This document shows, one piece after another, positions 41,041 to 49,115 of a stretch of DNA of 64,000 nt (position 1 is its first letter; every line of letters begins with the position of its first letter). This DNA comes from Streptomyces stelliscabiei. Its GTDB lineage: Bacteria > Actinomycetota > Actinomycetes > Streptomycetales > Streptomycetaceae. A model generated the notes under the pieces. The model made no database searches. It saw only the letters and a list, made by a program, of their open reading frames with translations, and had not been told where the DNA came from. The position numbers and the translations under genes were made by a program. The stretch is taken from assembly GCF_014873495.1 (NCBI RefSeq), contig NZ_JADBGF010000001.1:3224001-3288000 (forward strand), in the 5' to 3' direction.

Positions 41041-43194
41041 CTACCCCACCTCTATGCCGTAGTCCTGGACCAGTTCCTCCAGGCCGCCCCGGTACCCCTT
41101 GCCGCCGACGACGAAGTCCCAGTCGCCGTTGGCGCGGCGGCGGAAGGAGCCGAGGGTGAGGGCCGTTTCGTCGGCGCGGCCGTCGGAGACGTCGAGGCGG
41201 CCCTGTTCGGCCCGGGCGGGGTCCAGGAGGCGGATGCCGGCGTCGGTGAAGCCGGAGAGGTCGGCGTCGGGGTTCACGGCCGGGTCGATCGCCGCCACGA
41301 GGACGAGACGGTCGGCCTCCGTCGGCAGCGCGTCGAAGGAGACCAGGATCGCGGCCTTGTCGGGAGTGGTCGGCGGGACCGCGCGGACGGTGCCGTCGGG
41401 CGTGCCGAGGTTGTTGTAGAACACGAAGTGGTCGTCGCTGAGGACCCGGTTGCCGTGGCAGACGAGCGCGCAGACGTCCAGGGCGACGCCACCGGTCCAG
41501 TACATGCCGAGCACGCTGTGGTCGTCCGGGACGGAGGCCGGGTCCGAGTCCGCGCCGTCCGCGGCATCTGCGGCGCCCGCGGCGTCCGCCGAGGTCCGCT
41601 GGGTGGGCAGCACCACGGTGGGAGCGGTCGGGGACGCGGGCGCGGGGCGCTCGCCGGTGCCCAGGCGCCCCCGGAGCCCGTGCCGGTGGAGCAGGTCGAC
41701 GAGTTCGCGCCCCGAGACCAGCTCCAGCGGCTTGCCGTTGGCGAAGGTGTGGGAACCGGGCCCGAACTTGGACGTCGTCACCAGGACGCCCTTGTTGGCG
41801 CCGGCGTCCTGGACCGTGCCGTAGAGGTCGCGGACGGCGGTCGGCGGGACGGTGTTGCGGTACCGCTTGACCTGCACGACGATCTTGCCGCCCCGGATCG
41901 GGGCCGGATCCAGAGCGTCGACGTCCACCCCGCCGTCGCCCGAGCGCTGGGTCGTGACCGCCTGCATGCCCATGGCCCGGAACAGTTCGGCGACGAGGGC
42001 TTCGAAGGCGAGGGGGTCCATCTCCATCAGGTCGGGCTCGTCCTCGCCGCCGTGCGTGACGACGCCGTTGCCCACGTCGTCGGGCCTGCGCTCGGGGCGG
42101 ACGGGGGTGCGCTGGTCGGGGCGGGCGGACAGCCGGCCACGGAGGCCGTCCGTCAGGCAGTCCACGGCGCTCACCTGCTCCAGATGCAGCTCGGCGAAGA
42201 CCGACCGGGGCACGGTGACGGTCGCCAGGAAGATCTGGGTGCGGCGGCCGGTCGCCGGGTCGTGGTCGTCCACGAAGCCGTTCAGGACGACCGACTCCAG
42301 CGCGCCGAACTCGTCGGCGGCGAAGAGGTCGTGGAGCACGAGGAGGACGCACTGCGCGAGGACGTCCCGGTAGAGGGCACGTCGCTGGGTGACCGGGCGC
42401 GGGCGCTCCTTGTCCTGGTCGACGCTCGGCATGTAGACGACGCTCTTCGCCTCGGGGACGGCGTCGTACCTGGGCAGCTCCCAGTCCAGGACCAGCTGCC
42501 GGGCCGCCGAGTCGTAGGCGGCGGAGACGCCCCGGGGGAAGCCGTCGGGCCAGGCGGGCGAGGCGTAGAGGGCGGCGGAGAAGTAGTCGACGGCGGCTTC
42601 CGGGTCGCCGTCGCGCAGGGCCGTCGCCATCTGTGCGAGCCCGGCGTTGTGCCGCCGGATCTCCGCCCGCTGTCCTTCCGCCCACTGCTCGTACTGCCGC
42701 TGATACTGGGCCAGTTGACGCTGTCGCTGCTGCTCGGCGGCCTGCGCGGCGTGCCAGTCGTGCTCGTACCGGGCGCGCGCCTCGGCCTGCGCCTGCGCCC
42801 GGCGCTGGGCGGTCCAACCGCCCTGCGCCTGGTAGTGGTTGGGGTCCGGCATGGGTACGGGCTGGGCGAGGGGCCCCGGGGAGAACGGCTCCAGCCGCTC
42901 GGTGCGGGTGAGGGAGGCGGACCGGAACGCCGGGGCCCGGCAGCCGGCGACCAGGAGCCCCTCCAGTGCCTGGACCTGCGCGTCCAGCTCCTCCGTGCGC
43001 CGGCGCGCCTCCGCCTCGCGCTGCTGGCGGTAGGCCGCCTGCTGCTCCCGCTGGCTGCGCGCGACCTCCCGCTGGTACGCGCGCTGCTGTCGCTCGTACT
43101 CGCGCTGCTGGCGGGCCTGTTCCTCCGACTGACGCTGCTGCTGGCGTTGTGCCTCGGCCCAGATCCCGGCCAACCCGTTGGAGCGACGACTCAT
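41041..43194 (-). CDS. Mrr-like restriction endonuclease fused to TerD domain
   Basis: A 717-residue three-part protein. Residues ~1-180 are a Gln/Arg/Glu-rich coiled coil (RQQREYERQQRAYQREVARS). A middle region includes a restriction-endonuclease-like fold near 390-500: DPLAFEALVAELFRAMG, GDGGVDVDALDP and VVQVKRYRNTVPP give the D-(Q/E)xK catalytic pattern. The C-terminal ~170 residues are a TerD domain (LDVCALVCHGNRVLSDDHFVFY… DALPTEADRLVLVAAID). TerD domains bind calcium and occur in stress and phage-defence gene groups. The fusion suggests a DNA-cleaving protein controlled by a calcium-binding or stress-sensing part. Confidence 0.85.
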   Translation of the reverse strand: MSRRSNGLAGIWAEAQRQQQRQSEEQARQQREYERQQRAYQREVARSQREQQAAYRQQREAEARRRTEELDAQVQALEGLLVAGCRAPAFRSASLTRTERLEPFSPGPLAQPVPMPDPNHYQAQGGWTAQRRAQAQAEARARYEHDWHAAQAAEQQRQRQLAQYQRQYEQWAEGQRAEIRRHNAGLAQMATALRDGDPEAAVDYFSAALYASPAWPDGFPRGVSAAYDSAARQLVLDWELPRYDAVPEAKSVVYMPSVDQDKERPRPVTQRRALYRDVLAQCVLLVLHDLFAADEFGALESVVLNGFVDDHDPATGRRTQIFLATVTVPRSVFAELHLEQVSAVDCLTDGLRGRLSARPDQRTPVRPERRPDDVGNGVVTHGGEDEPDLMEMDPLAFEALVAELFRAMGMQAVTTQRSGDGGVDVDALDPAPIRGGKIVVQVKRYRNTVPPTAVRDLYGTVQDAGANKGVLVTTSKFGPGSHTFANGKPLELVSGRELVDLLHRHGLRGRLGTGERPAPASPTAPTVVLPTQRTSADAAGAADAADGADSDPASVPDDHSVLGMYWTGGVALDVCALVCHGNRVLSDDHFVFYNNLGTPDGTVRAVPPTTPDKAAILVSFDALPTEADRLVLVAAIDPAVNPDADLSGFTDAGIRLLDPARAEQGRLDVSDGRADETALTLGSFRRRANGDWDFVVGGKGYRGGLEELVQDYGIEVG

Positions 43195-43379
43195 GCGCTA
43201 CAGGCCCTCCCACCGGAGCCCACCGACCGCGCGCCGAGGCCCCGCCCCCACAACCAGACGTAACCGCCCGACTTTATCCCGCGACGGCCCGTACGCCTAC
43301 CGCTGGTCAGCGCCCCGGCTCCGCCCGCACCACGGAGCGGGGGCGCTGCGCACCGGACCCGACCCGTAAGGTGGCAGGC

Positions 43380-44384
43380 GTGTCGTATGTAGGTCCGGAC
43401 TTCGATCCGCCCCAGCCCCGCCGTTCCGCGCTGCGCCGCCCGCTGACCGTGGCGGTGGCCGCGGTCGTGGTGGGGGCGGTGGCCGGGTGGGGGGTCTGGC
43501 AGGCCGTCGGGGACTCCGGGGGCGGGGACGGCGGCTCGGGCAGTGTGGCGGGGCCGCAGACCCGGTCGGCGAAGACCCCGGCCTCCTCCTCCGGCCCGTC
43601 CGGCGCACCGACCGCCTCGGACGACGGCAAGGACGGCAAGGACGGCACCGGCGGTGGGGACGGCGACAAGGCGAGCCCCTCCGGCTCGGCCTCCGCGCCC
43701 GCCGCCACCGGCCCCCTCAAGGGCAAGGTCGTCGTCATCGATCCCGGTCACAACCCCGGCAACTTCCAGCACACGACCGAGATCAACCGCAAGGTGAACA
43801 TCGGAACGCACGCGAAGGAATGCGACACGACCGGGACGACCACCAACGACGGCTACCTGGAAGCCAGGTTCACGCTGGACGTCTCCCGGCGGCTGCGGAC
43901 GCTCCTCGAACAGGAGGGCGCCACGGTGAAGTTCACGCAGGACGGTGACCGGGCCTGGGGTCCGTGCATCGACGAGCGGGCACGGATCGGCAACGAGGCG
44001 AAGGCGGACGCGGTGGTGTCGATCCACGCCGACGGCTCCGGCGCCGGCAACCGCGGCTTCCACGTGATCCTGCCGGGTTCGGTGAACGAGGGCGCCGCCG
44101 ACACCCGGCCCATCGTCGCCCCCTCCCGTGACCTCGGCGAACGCATCGCCGGCTTCTTCGTCCGCGCCACCGGCAGCGCCCCCTCCAACTACGTCGGCGA
44201 CGGCACCGGCATGGTCACCCGCACCGACCTCGGCGGCCTCAACCTCTCCACCGTGCCCAAGGTGTTCATCGAGTGCGGCAACATGCGCGACAGCAAGGAC
44301 GCGGCCCTGCTCACGAGCGGAGCCTGGCGGCAGAAAGCGGCCCGGGGAATCTCGGACGGCATCACGAGCTTCCTCGAAAATTGA
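43380..44384 (+). CDS. N-acetylmuramoyl-L-alanine amidase (Amidase_3)
   Basis: A 334-residue cell-wall hydrolase that cuts between N-acetylmuramic acid and L-alanine. An N-terminal membrane anchor (about 22-42) is followed by an Ala/Ser/Gly-rich linker. The catalytic domain contains the zinc ligands VIDPGHNPGN (His), DGYLEARFTLDVSRRL (Glu) and VSIHADGSGAGNRG (His), plus the catalytic Glu in KVFIECGNMRDSKD. The start is GTG 43380. A decayed copy of its last 50 codons lies directly downstream (44442-44597). Confidence 0.92.
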   Translation: MSYVGPDFDPPQPRRSALRRPLTVAVAAVVVGAVAGWGVWQAVGDSGGGDGGSGSVAGPQTRSAKTPASSSGPSGAPTASDDGKDGKDGTGGGDGDKASPSGSASAPAATGPLKGKVVVIDPGHNPGNFQHTTEINRKVNIGTHAKECDTTGTTTNDGYLEARFTLDVSRRLRTLLEQEGATVKFTQDGDRAWGPCIDERARIGNEAKADAVVSIHADGSGAGNRGFHVILPGSVNEGAADTRPIVAPSRDLGERIAGFFVRATGSAPSNYVGDGTGMVTRTDLGGLNLSTVPKVFIECGNMRDSKDAALLTSGAWRQKAARGISDGITSFLEN

Positions 44385-44766
44385 ACGACTCTCCCCTTTG
44401 GGGAACTCCGGCGGCTAACCCCGAGTGCCACGGAATGAAGTGCGCGCGGTCTCAATCTGTCAACGGTTCCCGCCGTGTTCGTCGTACGTACCGCGATGCG
44501 CGATATCCATGACCCGGCACCGTTGACCAGCGGTGCGTGGCGGCAGAAAGCGGAGCGGGGGAACTCTGAGGGAATCGTGAGTTTCCTGCGAGGGTAGCGG
44601 GCGGGTCGTGATCATCGAGATGATCCCGGAGGACACCCAAGTCGGTCGGACGATAAGGTCGTCCCTACGATGAGGAGCCACCCCCGCGCTTCCCACCACG
44701 GCCTGACGGCGACATGGTGACGGCGACGCCTCCACCGATGACGAGACGACTGACGAAGGACCTGAA
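44385..44766. other. gap holding the amidase relic
   Basis: Besides the amidase fragment there is no gene. Between the relic and the next start at 44767 a short inverted repeat (GGACGATAAGGTCGTCC near 44649) could be a terminator or leader structure. Confidence 0.5.
44442..44597 (+). pseudogene. decayed duplicate of the amidase C-terminus
   Basis: A frame from about 44442 to TAG 44595-44597 reads LNLSTVPAVF… MRDIHDPAPLTSGAWRQKAE and ends GIVSFLRG. Compare LNLSTVPKVF… MRDSKDAALLTSGAWRQKAA… GITSFLEN at the end of the amidase 200 bp upstream. The two align without gaps over 49 codons. The catalytic Glu position is changed (IEC to VVR), and no start or upstream catalytic part remains. It is a relic of a tandem or partial duplication. 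Confidence 0.8.
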
Positions 44767-45618
44767 GTGAATATCCGCTCCCTCACCAGAGGCGACGGCG
44801 TCGTGATCGGAGCAGCGGTATTGCTGTTCATCGCGTCGTTCCTCGACAACTACTCCATCGACGGGATCCCCGACAGCATCGATCTCCCGATCCTCTGGGA
44901 GAGCGGACCGGTGCTGCTGAGCGTGGTCCTGGCGGGTCTGATCGGCGCCGTCTTCATCGTTGTCGCCAGAGGTCTGCCGCAGGCGCCCAAGATCGCCGGG
45001 ATCGACCTCGGCCACTTCGGCATCGCCTTCACGATCTTCGCCGCATGGAGCGCGCTGGGCAACATCTTCGATCCGTCCGGTGGCGGTGACAACTTCAGCG
45101 ATACCAGTGGCAGCGGCACCGACGCCGGCATGGGTCTCATCCTCGCCCTCATCGCCACGCTGGTCATGGCCGGCGCCGCCGTCGCCACCCCCCTAGTCCC
45201 CGCCCTCAAGGTCGCCCTCGTCGGCGCCCCGCGGCCGGTCGCGCCGCAGCCGTACGGGGCCCAGCCGCCCGGTGGTTACGGGTACCCGGGTGCCGGTGCG
45301 CCGGGTCCCTTCGGTGCGGGCCAGCCGGGCCCCGGTCAGCCTGGGCCCGGTCAGCCGGGGCCGGGGGCGCCGTTCGGTGGTCCTCAGCAGCAGCAGGCGG
45401 CGGCCCCGCCGCCCGCCGGTGACTTCTCGCCGTTCTGGTTCGCGGTGCCGGTGGCCCGTCCGCTGTTCGCCGAGGACGGTTCCCAGTCGACGATCGCCGA
45501 ACTGGCGCCGGGCACCTGGTACCTGGCGGTCGAGCAGCGCGGCGCCAACCTGGTGGCCCAGACGCAGGACGGCCGTCGTGGCGTCCTGCAGGACACCAGC
45601 GGTATCCAGCGCGGCTGA
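44767..45618 (+). CDS. DUF5336-like membrane protein with Gly/Pro-rich linker
   Basis: A 283-residue protein. Four hydrophobic helices lie in the first ~155 residues (VVIGAAVLLFIASFLDNYSI is the first). A PGAGAPGPFGAGQPGPGQPG repeat linker follows, then a ~70-residue C-terminal soluble part (FWFAVPVARPLF… TWYLAVEQRGANLVAQTQ). I relate it to DUF5336-type actinobacterial membrane proteins. Function unknown. ATG or GTG start is set by the ATP-rich leader; GTG at 44767 is used. A strong hairpin terminates it. Confidence 0.7.
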   Translation: MNIRSLTRGDGVVIGAAVLLFIASFLDNYSIDGIPDSIDLPILWESGPVLLSVVLAGLIGAVFIVVARGLPQAPKIAGIDLGHFGIAFTIFAAWSALGNIFDPSGGGDNFSDTSGSGTDAGMGLILALIATLVMAGAAVATPLVPALKVALVGAPRPVAPQPYGAQPPGGYGYPGAGAPGPFGAGQPGPGQPGPGQPGPGAPFGGPQQQQAAAPPPAGDFSPFWFAVPVARPLFAEDGSQSTIAELAPGTWYLAVEQRGANLVAQTQDGRRGVLQDTSGIQRG

Positions 45619-45639
45619 TCATCACGCGGTGCACAGCCG

Positions 45640-45685
45640 TACGCCAGTGGCCCCCCGCTCTTCCGAGCGGGGGGCCACTGGCGTA
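45640..45685 (+). terminator. perfect 21-bp hairpin terminator
   Basis: The 21-base left arm 45640-45660 pairs fully with 45665-45685 around a TTCC loop (core CCCCCCGCTC/GAGCGGGGGG). It lies 22 bp after the DUF5336-like gene and just before the F420 oxidoreductase promoter. Confidence 0.9.
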
Positions 45686-45707
45686 CAGTCGCCTCCCGCC
45701 CGTACAG

Positions 45708-45722
45708 CTGACGCACCGTCAG
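45708..45722. promoter_or_regulatory. CTGAC-N5-GTCAG palindrome, copy 2
   Basis: CTGACGCACCGTCAG, perfect 6-bp arms around CAC. The right end overlaps the AGGAGG ribosome-binding site of the F420-dependent oxidoreductase gene, so a bound repressor would also cover the start region. Confidence 0.55.
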
Positions 45723-45733
45723 GAGGCAGGCAC

Positions 45734-46744
45734 ATGCGGCTCGGTCTGGCACTCGGGTACTGGGGGCGTGGTCCCTCCGCGGAGCACGTCCCGCTCGTCC
45801 AGGAGGCGGAGCGGCTCGGCTACGACTCGGTGTGGACGGCCGAGTCGTGGGGCTCGGACGCCTTCACCCCGCTCACCTGGATCGCCGCGCACACCTCGCG
45901 GATCAAGCTGGGCACGGCCGTCGCGCAGATGGCCGCCCGGTCGCCGACCACGACCGCGATGCAGGCCCTGACCCTGGACCACCTCTCCGGCGGACGCGCC
46001 CTGCTCGGGCTAGGGCTCTCCGGGCCGCAGGTCGTCGAGGGCTGGTACGGGCGGCCGTTCCCGAGGTCCCCGCTGACCGCGACCCGGGAGTACGTCGACG
46101 TCGTACGCCAAGTCCTCAGGCGCGAGGCCCCTGTCGAACTGGACGGACGCTTCCACCCCCTCCCGTACGACGGCCCGGACGGGACCGGCATCGGCAAGGC
46201 GCTCAAGTCCATCACCCATCCCCTCCGCGCGGACCTGCCCGTCCTGCTCGGCGCCGAGGGGCCGAAGAACATCGCGCAGACGACCCGGATCGCGGACGGC
46301 TGGCTGCCGCTGTACTGGTCGCCGAGCCGGACCGATGTCCACGAGGCGTCGCTGACCGAGGTTTCCGACGGTTTCCTCATCGCGCCCATGGTCCGGGCGA
46401 AGGTCTGCGAGGACGTCACCGAGGGGCTGCTGCCCGTGAAGGCCATGCTGGGCTTCTACATCGGCGGCATGGGGCACGCCAAGCGCAACTTCCACGCCGA
46501 CCTCATGGCCCGCATGGGGTACGAGGAGGAGGCCCGGCGCATCCAGCGGCTCTTTCTCGACGGGCGGCGCGAGGAGGCCGTACTCGCCGTGCCGGACACC
46601 TTCGCCGACGAGATCTCCCTGGTCGGGCCGCGTGAACGGATCGCGGAGCGGCTGGAGTCGTGGCGGAAGGGGCCGGTGACGGATCTGCTGGTGCTGTCCC
46701 CGGATCCGCACACGCTGCGGGTGCTGGCGGAGCTCAACTCATAG
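45734..46744 (+). CDS. LLM-class F420-dependent oxidoreductase
   Basis: A 336-residue luciferase-like (beta/alpha)8 flavoprotein using coenzyme F420. Typical stretches: LGLALGYWGRGPSAEHVPLV, DSVWTAESWGSDAFTPLTWI, and LDHLSGGRALLGLGLSGPQV; a C-terminal VGPRERIAERLESW. Actinomycetes use such enzymes in lipid, steroid and antibiotic metabolism. ATG at 45734 with AGGAGG 8-13 bp upstream. The operator-like palindrome in front is shared with the aldehyde dehydrogenase and MaoC operons. Confidence 0.9.
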   Translation: MRLGLALGYWGRGPSAEHVPLVQEAERLGYDSVWTAESWGSDAFTPLTWIAAHTSRIKLGTAVAQMAARSPTTTAMQALTLDHLSGGRALLGLGLSGPQVVEGWYGRPFPRSPLTATREYVDVVRQVLRREAPVELDGRFHPLPYDGPDGTGIGKALKSITHPLRADLPVLLGAEGPKNIAQTTRIADGWLPLYWSPSRTDVHEASLTEVSDGFLIAPMVRAKVCEDVTEGLLPVKAMLGFYIGGMGHAKRNFHADLMARMGYEEEARRIQRLFLDGRREEAVLAVPDTFADEISLVGPRERIAERLESWRKGPVTDLLVLSPDPHTLRVLAELNS

Positions 46745-46789
46745 GGAGTGTCCGGGTTTCAACGACGGCATGCGGGCAACCCGTTGAGC

Positions 46790-47077
46790 ATGTCTCGATA
46801 TAGCGGTTCCAACCAGGCGGGCCGGGTCATAGCGATCGTGGCCGACGTCATGGCCTTCATCCTGGGCCTGTGGATCCTGATGTATCTGTTGGGCGCGAAC
46901 GGCGCGAACGACTTCGTGCAGTTCATCCATGACGCGGCCCGCTGGCTCGCCGGCTGGTCGCACGACCTGTTCACCTTCGACGAGCAGTGGGCTCGGGTGG
47001 TGGCCGGTTATGGCCTGGCGGCCGTCGTGTACCTGTTCGTGGGCCACGCCATCGCCAACCGGATGCACCGGCATTGA
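46790..47077 (+). CDS. small two-helix membrane protein
   Basis: A 95-residue protein with two transmembrane helices (about 13-35 and 72-89) separated by an amphipathic part (FIHDAARWLAGWSHDLFTFD). The tail GHAIANRMHRH is positive. It resembles short conserved Streptomyces membrane proteins of unknown role. ATG at 46790. It lies 45 bp after the oxidoreductase gene and might be co-transcribed. Confidence 0.7.
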   Translation: MSRYSGSNQAGRVIAIVADVMAFILGLWILMYLLGANGANDFVQFIHDAARWLAGWSHDLFTFDEQWARVVAGYGLAAVVYLFVGHAIANRMHRH

Positions 47078-47092
47078 GCGGGTGCGGCTCCG

Positions 47093-47215
47093 GTGGGGGC
47101 TGGTCGCGCAGTTCCCCGCGCTCCTGAAAAGCACGGGCTGTGCCCCGTGCTTTTCGGCCTGAAAGGCCGCAGGCCCTTCAGGGGCGCGGGGAACTGCGCG
47201 AGAAGCCCCACCCGC
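47093..47215. repeat. intergenic nested stem-loop repeat, intact copy
   Basis: Outer arms of 25 bp (47104-47128 and 47177-47201) pair at 24 positions. Inside is the hairpin GAAAAGCACGGG…CCCGTGCTTTTC and a smaller GGCC-rich stem. A decayed copy is at 40112-40200. From memory the motif GGTCGCGCAGTTCCCCGCGC is common between Streptomyces genes. It separates two convergent transcripts. Confidence 0.85.
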
Positions 47216-47271
47216 CCGGCAGCCGACGACGGATCCCCCGGCCCAGCGGCGCTCCGCTCAGCGGCACCCGC

Positions 47272-48351
47272 TCAGCAGCACTCCGAGTCGTCGAAGTCGT
47301 CCAGCCCCCGCGGCAACCGCTCTCCGCCGAACACCGCGCACGTCGCCTCGTCGCCGCCCAGCGCGGCCACGGCCAGCAGCACGGACCCGGCGGTCCAGGA
47401 GGTCAGTTCCACGGGCCAGACGGCCCGGTCCTCGAAGACGTAACCCGTCCAGTACAGGCCGGACTCGGGGTCGCGGAGGTGCTGGATGGACTGGAGGATG
47501 TCCAGGGCGCGGTCGGACTCGCCCATCGCCCAGAGTGCGAGGGCGAGTTCGGCCGACTCACCGCCGGTCACCCACGGGTTGGGGACCACGCAGCGGACGC
47601 CGAAGCCGGGCACGACGAAGCGGTCCCAGCTCTCCTCGACACGGGCCTTGGCCTCGGTGCCGGTGAGCGCGCCGCCGAGCACGGGGTAGTACCAGTCCAT
47701 CGAGTAGCGGTCCTTGTCGAGGAACCGCTCGGGGTGCCGGCGTATCGCGTGCCGGAGTTCGCCGACGGCCAACTCCCAGTCGGGCTGCGGCTCCTCGCGC
47801 TGCTCGGCGATGGCGAGGGCGCAGCGCAGTGCGTGGTGGATGGACGAACTGCCGGTCAGCAGGGCGTCGTTCACCGGAGTGCCGTCGTCCTCGCGCTTCC
47901 AGCCGATCTGGCCGCCGGGCTGCTGGAGCCGTAGGACGTACTCGATCGCCGCGTGGACGGCCGGCCACATGCGGTCGAGGAAGGTGTCGTCGCCGGTGGC
48001 CAGGTAGTGGTGCCAGACGCCGACGGCTATGTAGGCCACGAAGTTGGTCTCGCGGCCGCGGTCGGTGACGTCGTCGGCGTCCCCGTCGGCGTAGGCGGCG
48101 TACCAGGAACCGTCCTTGTTCTGGTGTCGGTGCAGCCATGCGTAGGCGCGTCCGGCGGCCTCGTGCTCACCGGCCGCGTCCAGGGCCATGGCCGCCTCAG
48201 TGTGGTCCCACGGGTCGAGGTGGTGTCCCCGGAACCACGGGATGGCACCGTCCGCGCGCTGCACCGCGAGGATGCCCCGCACGGTGGCGGCGGCCTCCTC
48301 TGCGGTGAGGACCCCGGGCAGGACCAGGTGTTCTGTCCGGGGCGTCGTCAC
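47272..48351 (-). CDS. prenyltransferase/glycosidase-fold (alpha/alpha barrel) protein
   Basis: A 359-residue alpha/alpha-barrel protein of the kind labelled prenyltransferase or terpene-cyclase-like in actinomycetes. Repeats with RxDGAIPWFRGHHLDPWDHT, NKDGSWYAAYADG and DPESGLYWTGYVFED are visible. The C-terminus has DDFDDSECC with a terminal Cys pair. GTG start at 48351 overlaps the methyltransferase stop by GTGA. With the glycosyltransferase and methyltransferase it forms a three-gene unit that probably modifies a glycolipid or polysaccharide; the reaction is unknown. Confidence 0.75.
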   Translation of the reverse strand: MTTPRTEHLVLPGVLTAEEAAATVRGILAVQRADGAIPWFRGHHLDPWDHTEAAMALDAAGEHEAAGRAYAWLHRHQNKDGSWYAAYADGDADDVTDRGRETNFVAYIAVGVWHHYLATGDDTFLDRMWPAVHAAIEYVLRLQQPGGQIGWKREDDGTPVNDALLTGSSSIHHALRCALAIAEQREEPQPDWELAVGELRHAIRRHPERFLDKDRYSMDWYYPVLGGALTGTEAKARVEESWDRFVVPGFGVRCVVPNPWVTGGESAELALALWAMGESDRALDILQSIQHLRDPESGLYWTGYVFEDRAVWPVELTSWTAGSVLLAVAALGGDEATCAVFGGERLPRGLDDFDDSECC

Positions 48352-49115
48352 TTGGCGGCCGCCTCGGACACGCCGGTGGTGTCGCTGTCGGCCAGCGTCG
48401 GCAGGTGCGGCTTGGTCGCGTAGGCCACGAAGCTCTTGCCGATCACCGGGTTCAGCGCCTCCTCGGCGACCCGGGTGAGCAGCGGCTTCTTCATGATGTC
48501 CCAGACCAGCAGCTTGTGGTACGCCCGCACGGGCAGCGCCTTGTCGTTGTCGACGCCGAACGCGCACTTCAGCCACCAGTAGGGCGAGTGCAGGGCGTGC
48601 GCGTGGTGGGTGCCGTACGGTTCGAGGCCCGCCTCGCGGATCCTGGCGAGCAGTTCGTCCGCCCTGTAGATGCGGATGTGGCCGCCCTCGACCTCGTGGT
48701 AGGCGTCGGAGAGTGCCCAGCAGACCTTCTCGGGGCCGTAGCGCGGGACGGTGACGGCTATGCGGCCGCCGGGCTTCAGCACCCGGACCATCTCGGCGAG
48801 GACGCCCTTGTCGTCGGGGATGTGCTCCATCACCTCGGAGATGATGACGACGTCGAAGGACTCGTCGGGGAAGGGCAGCGCGAGGGCGTCGCCCTCCATC
48901 GCGGTGGCGGTCGCGCCCTCCGGGGCCTCCCCGGCCTCCTTCATCGCGGCGAACCACCTGGCGACCTCGCGGATCTCCTCGCCGTTCTGGTCGAGGGCCA
49001 CGACGCGGGCGCCGCGCCGGTAGCACTCGAAGGCGTGCCGGCCCGCTCCACAGCCGAGATCCAGGACCCGGTCCCCCGGGGCGAGGGGGAAGCGGGAGAA
49101 ATCGACGGTCAGCAC
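48348..49115 (-). CDS. class I SAM-dependent methyltransferase
   Basis: A 255-residue methyltransferase 11-type protein. SAM motif: RVLDLGCGAGRHAFECYRRG, then VVALDQNGEE; motif II region SFDVVIISEVMEHI and motif III LKPGGRIAVTVP. The start is GTG 49115, 7 bp inside the glycosyltransferase gene. Its stop overlaps the next gene. It probably methylates the product of the GT4 enzyme. Confidence 0.85.
   Translation of the reverse strand: MLTVDFSRFPLAPGDRVLDLGCGAGRHAFECYRRGARVVALDQNGEEIREVARWFAAMKEAGEAPEGATATAMEGDALALPFPDESFDVVIISEVMEHIPDDKGVLAEMVRVLKPGGRIAVTVPRYGPEKVCWALSDAYHEVEGGHIRIYRADELLARIREAGLEPYGTHHAHALHSPYWWLKCAFGVDNDKALPVRAYHKLLVWDIMKKPLLTRVAEEALNPVIGKSFVAYATKPHLPTLADSDTTGVSEAAAK

Noticed and set aside
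37527..41159. A 1210-codon plus-strand open frame
   Set aside because: It runs across the IS5 element, the MFS gene and the methyltransferase in the wrong frame; it is a high-GC shadow frame.
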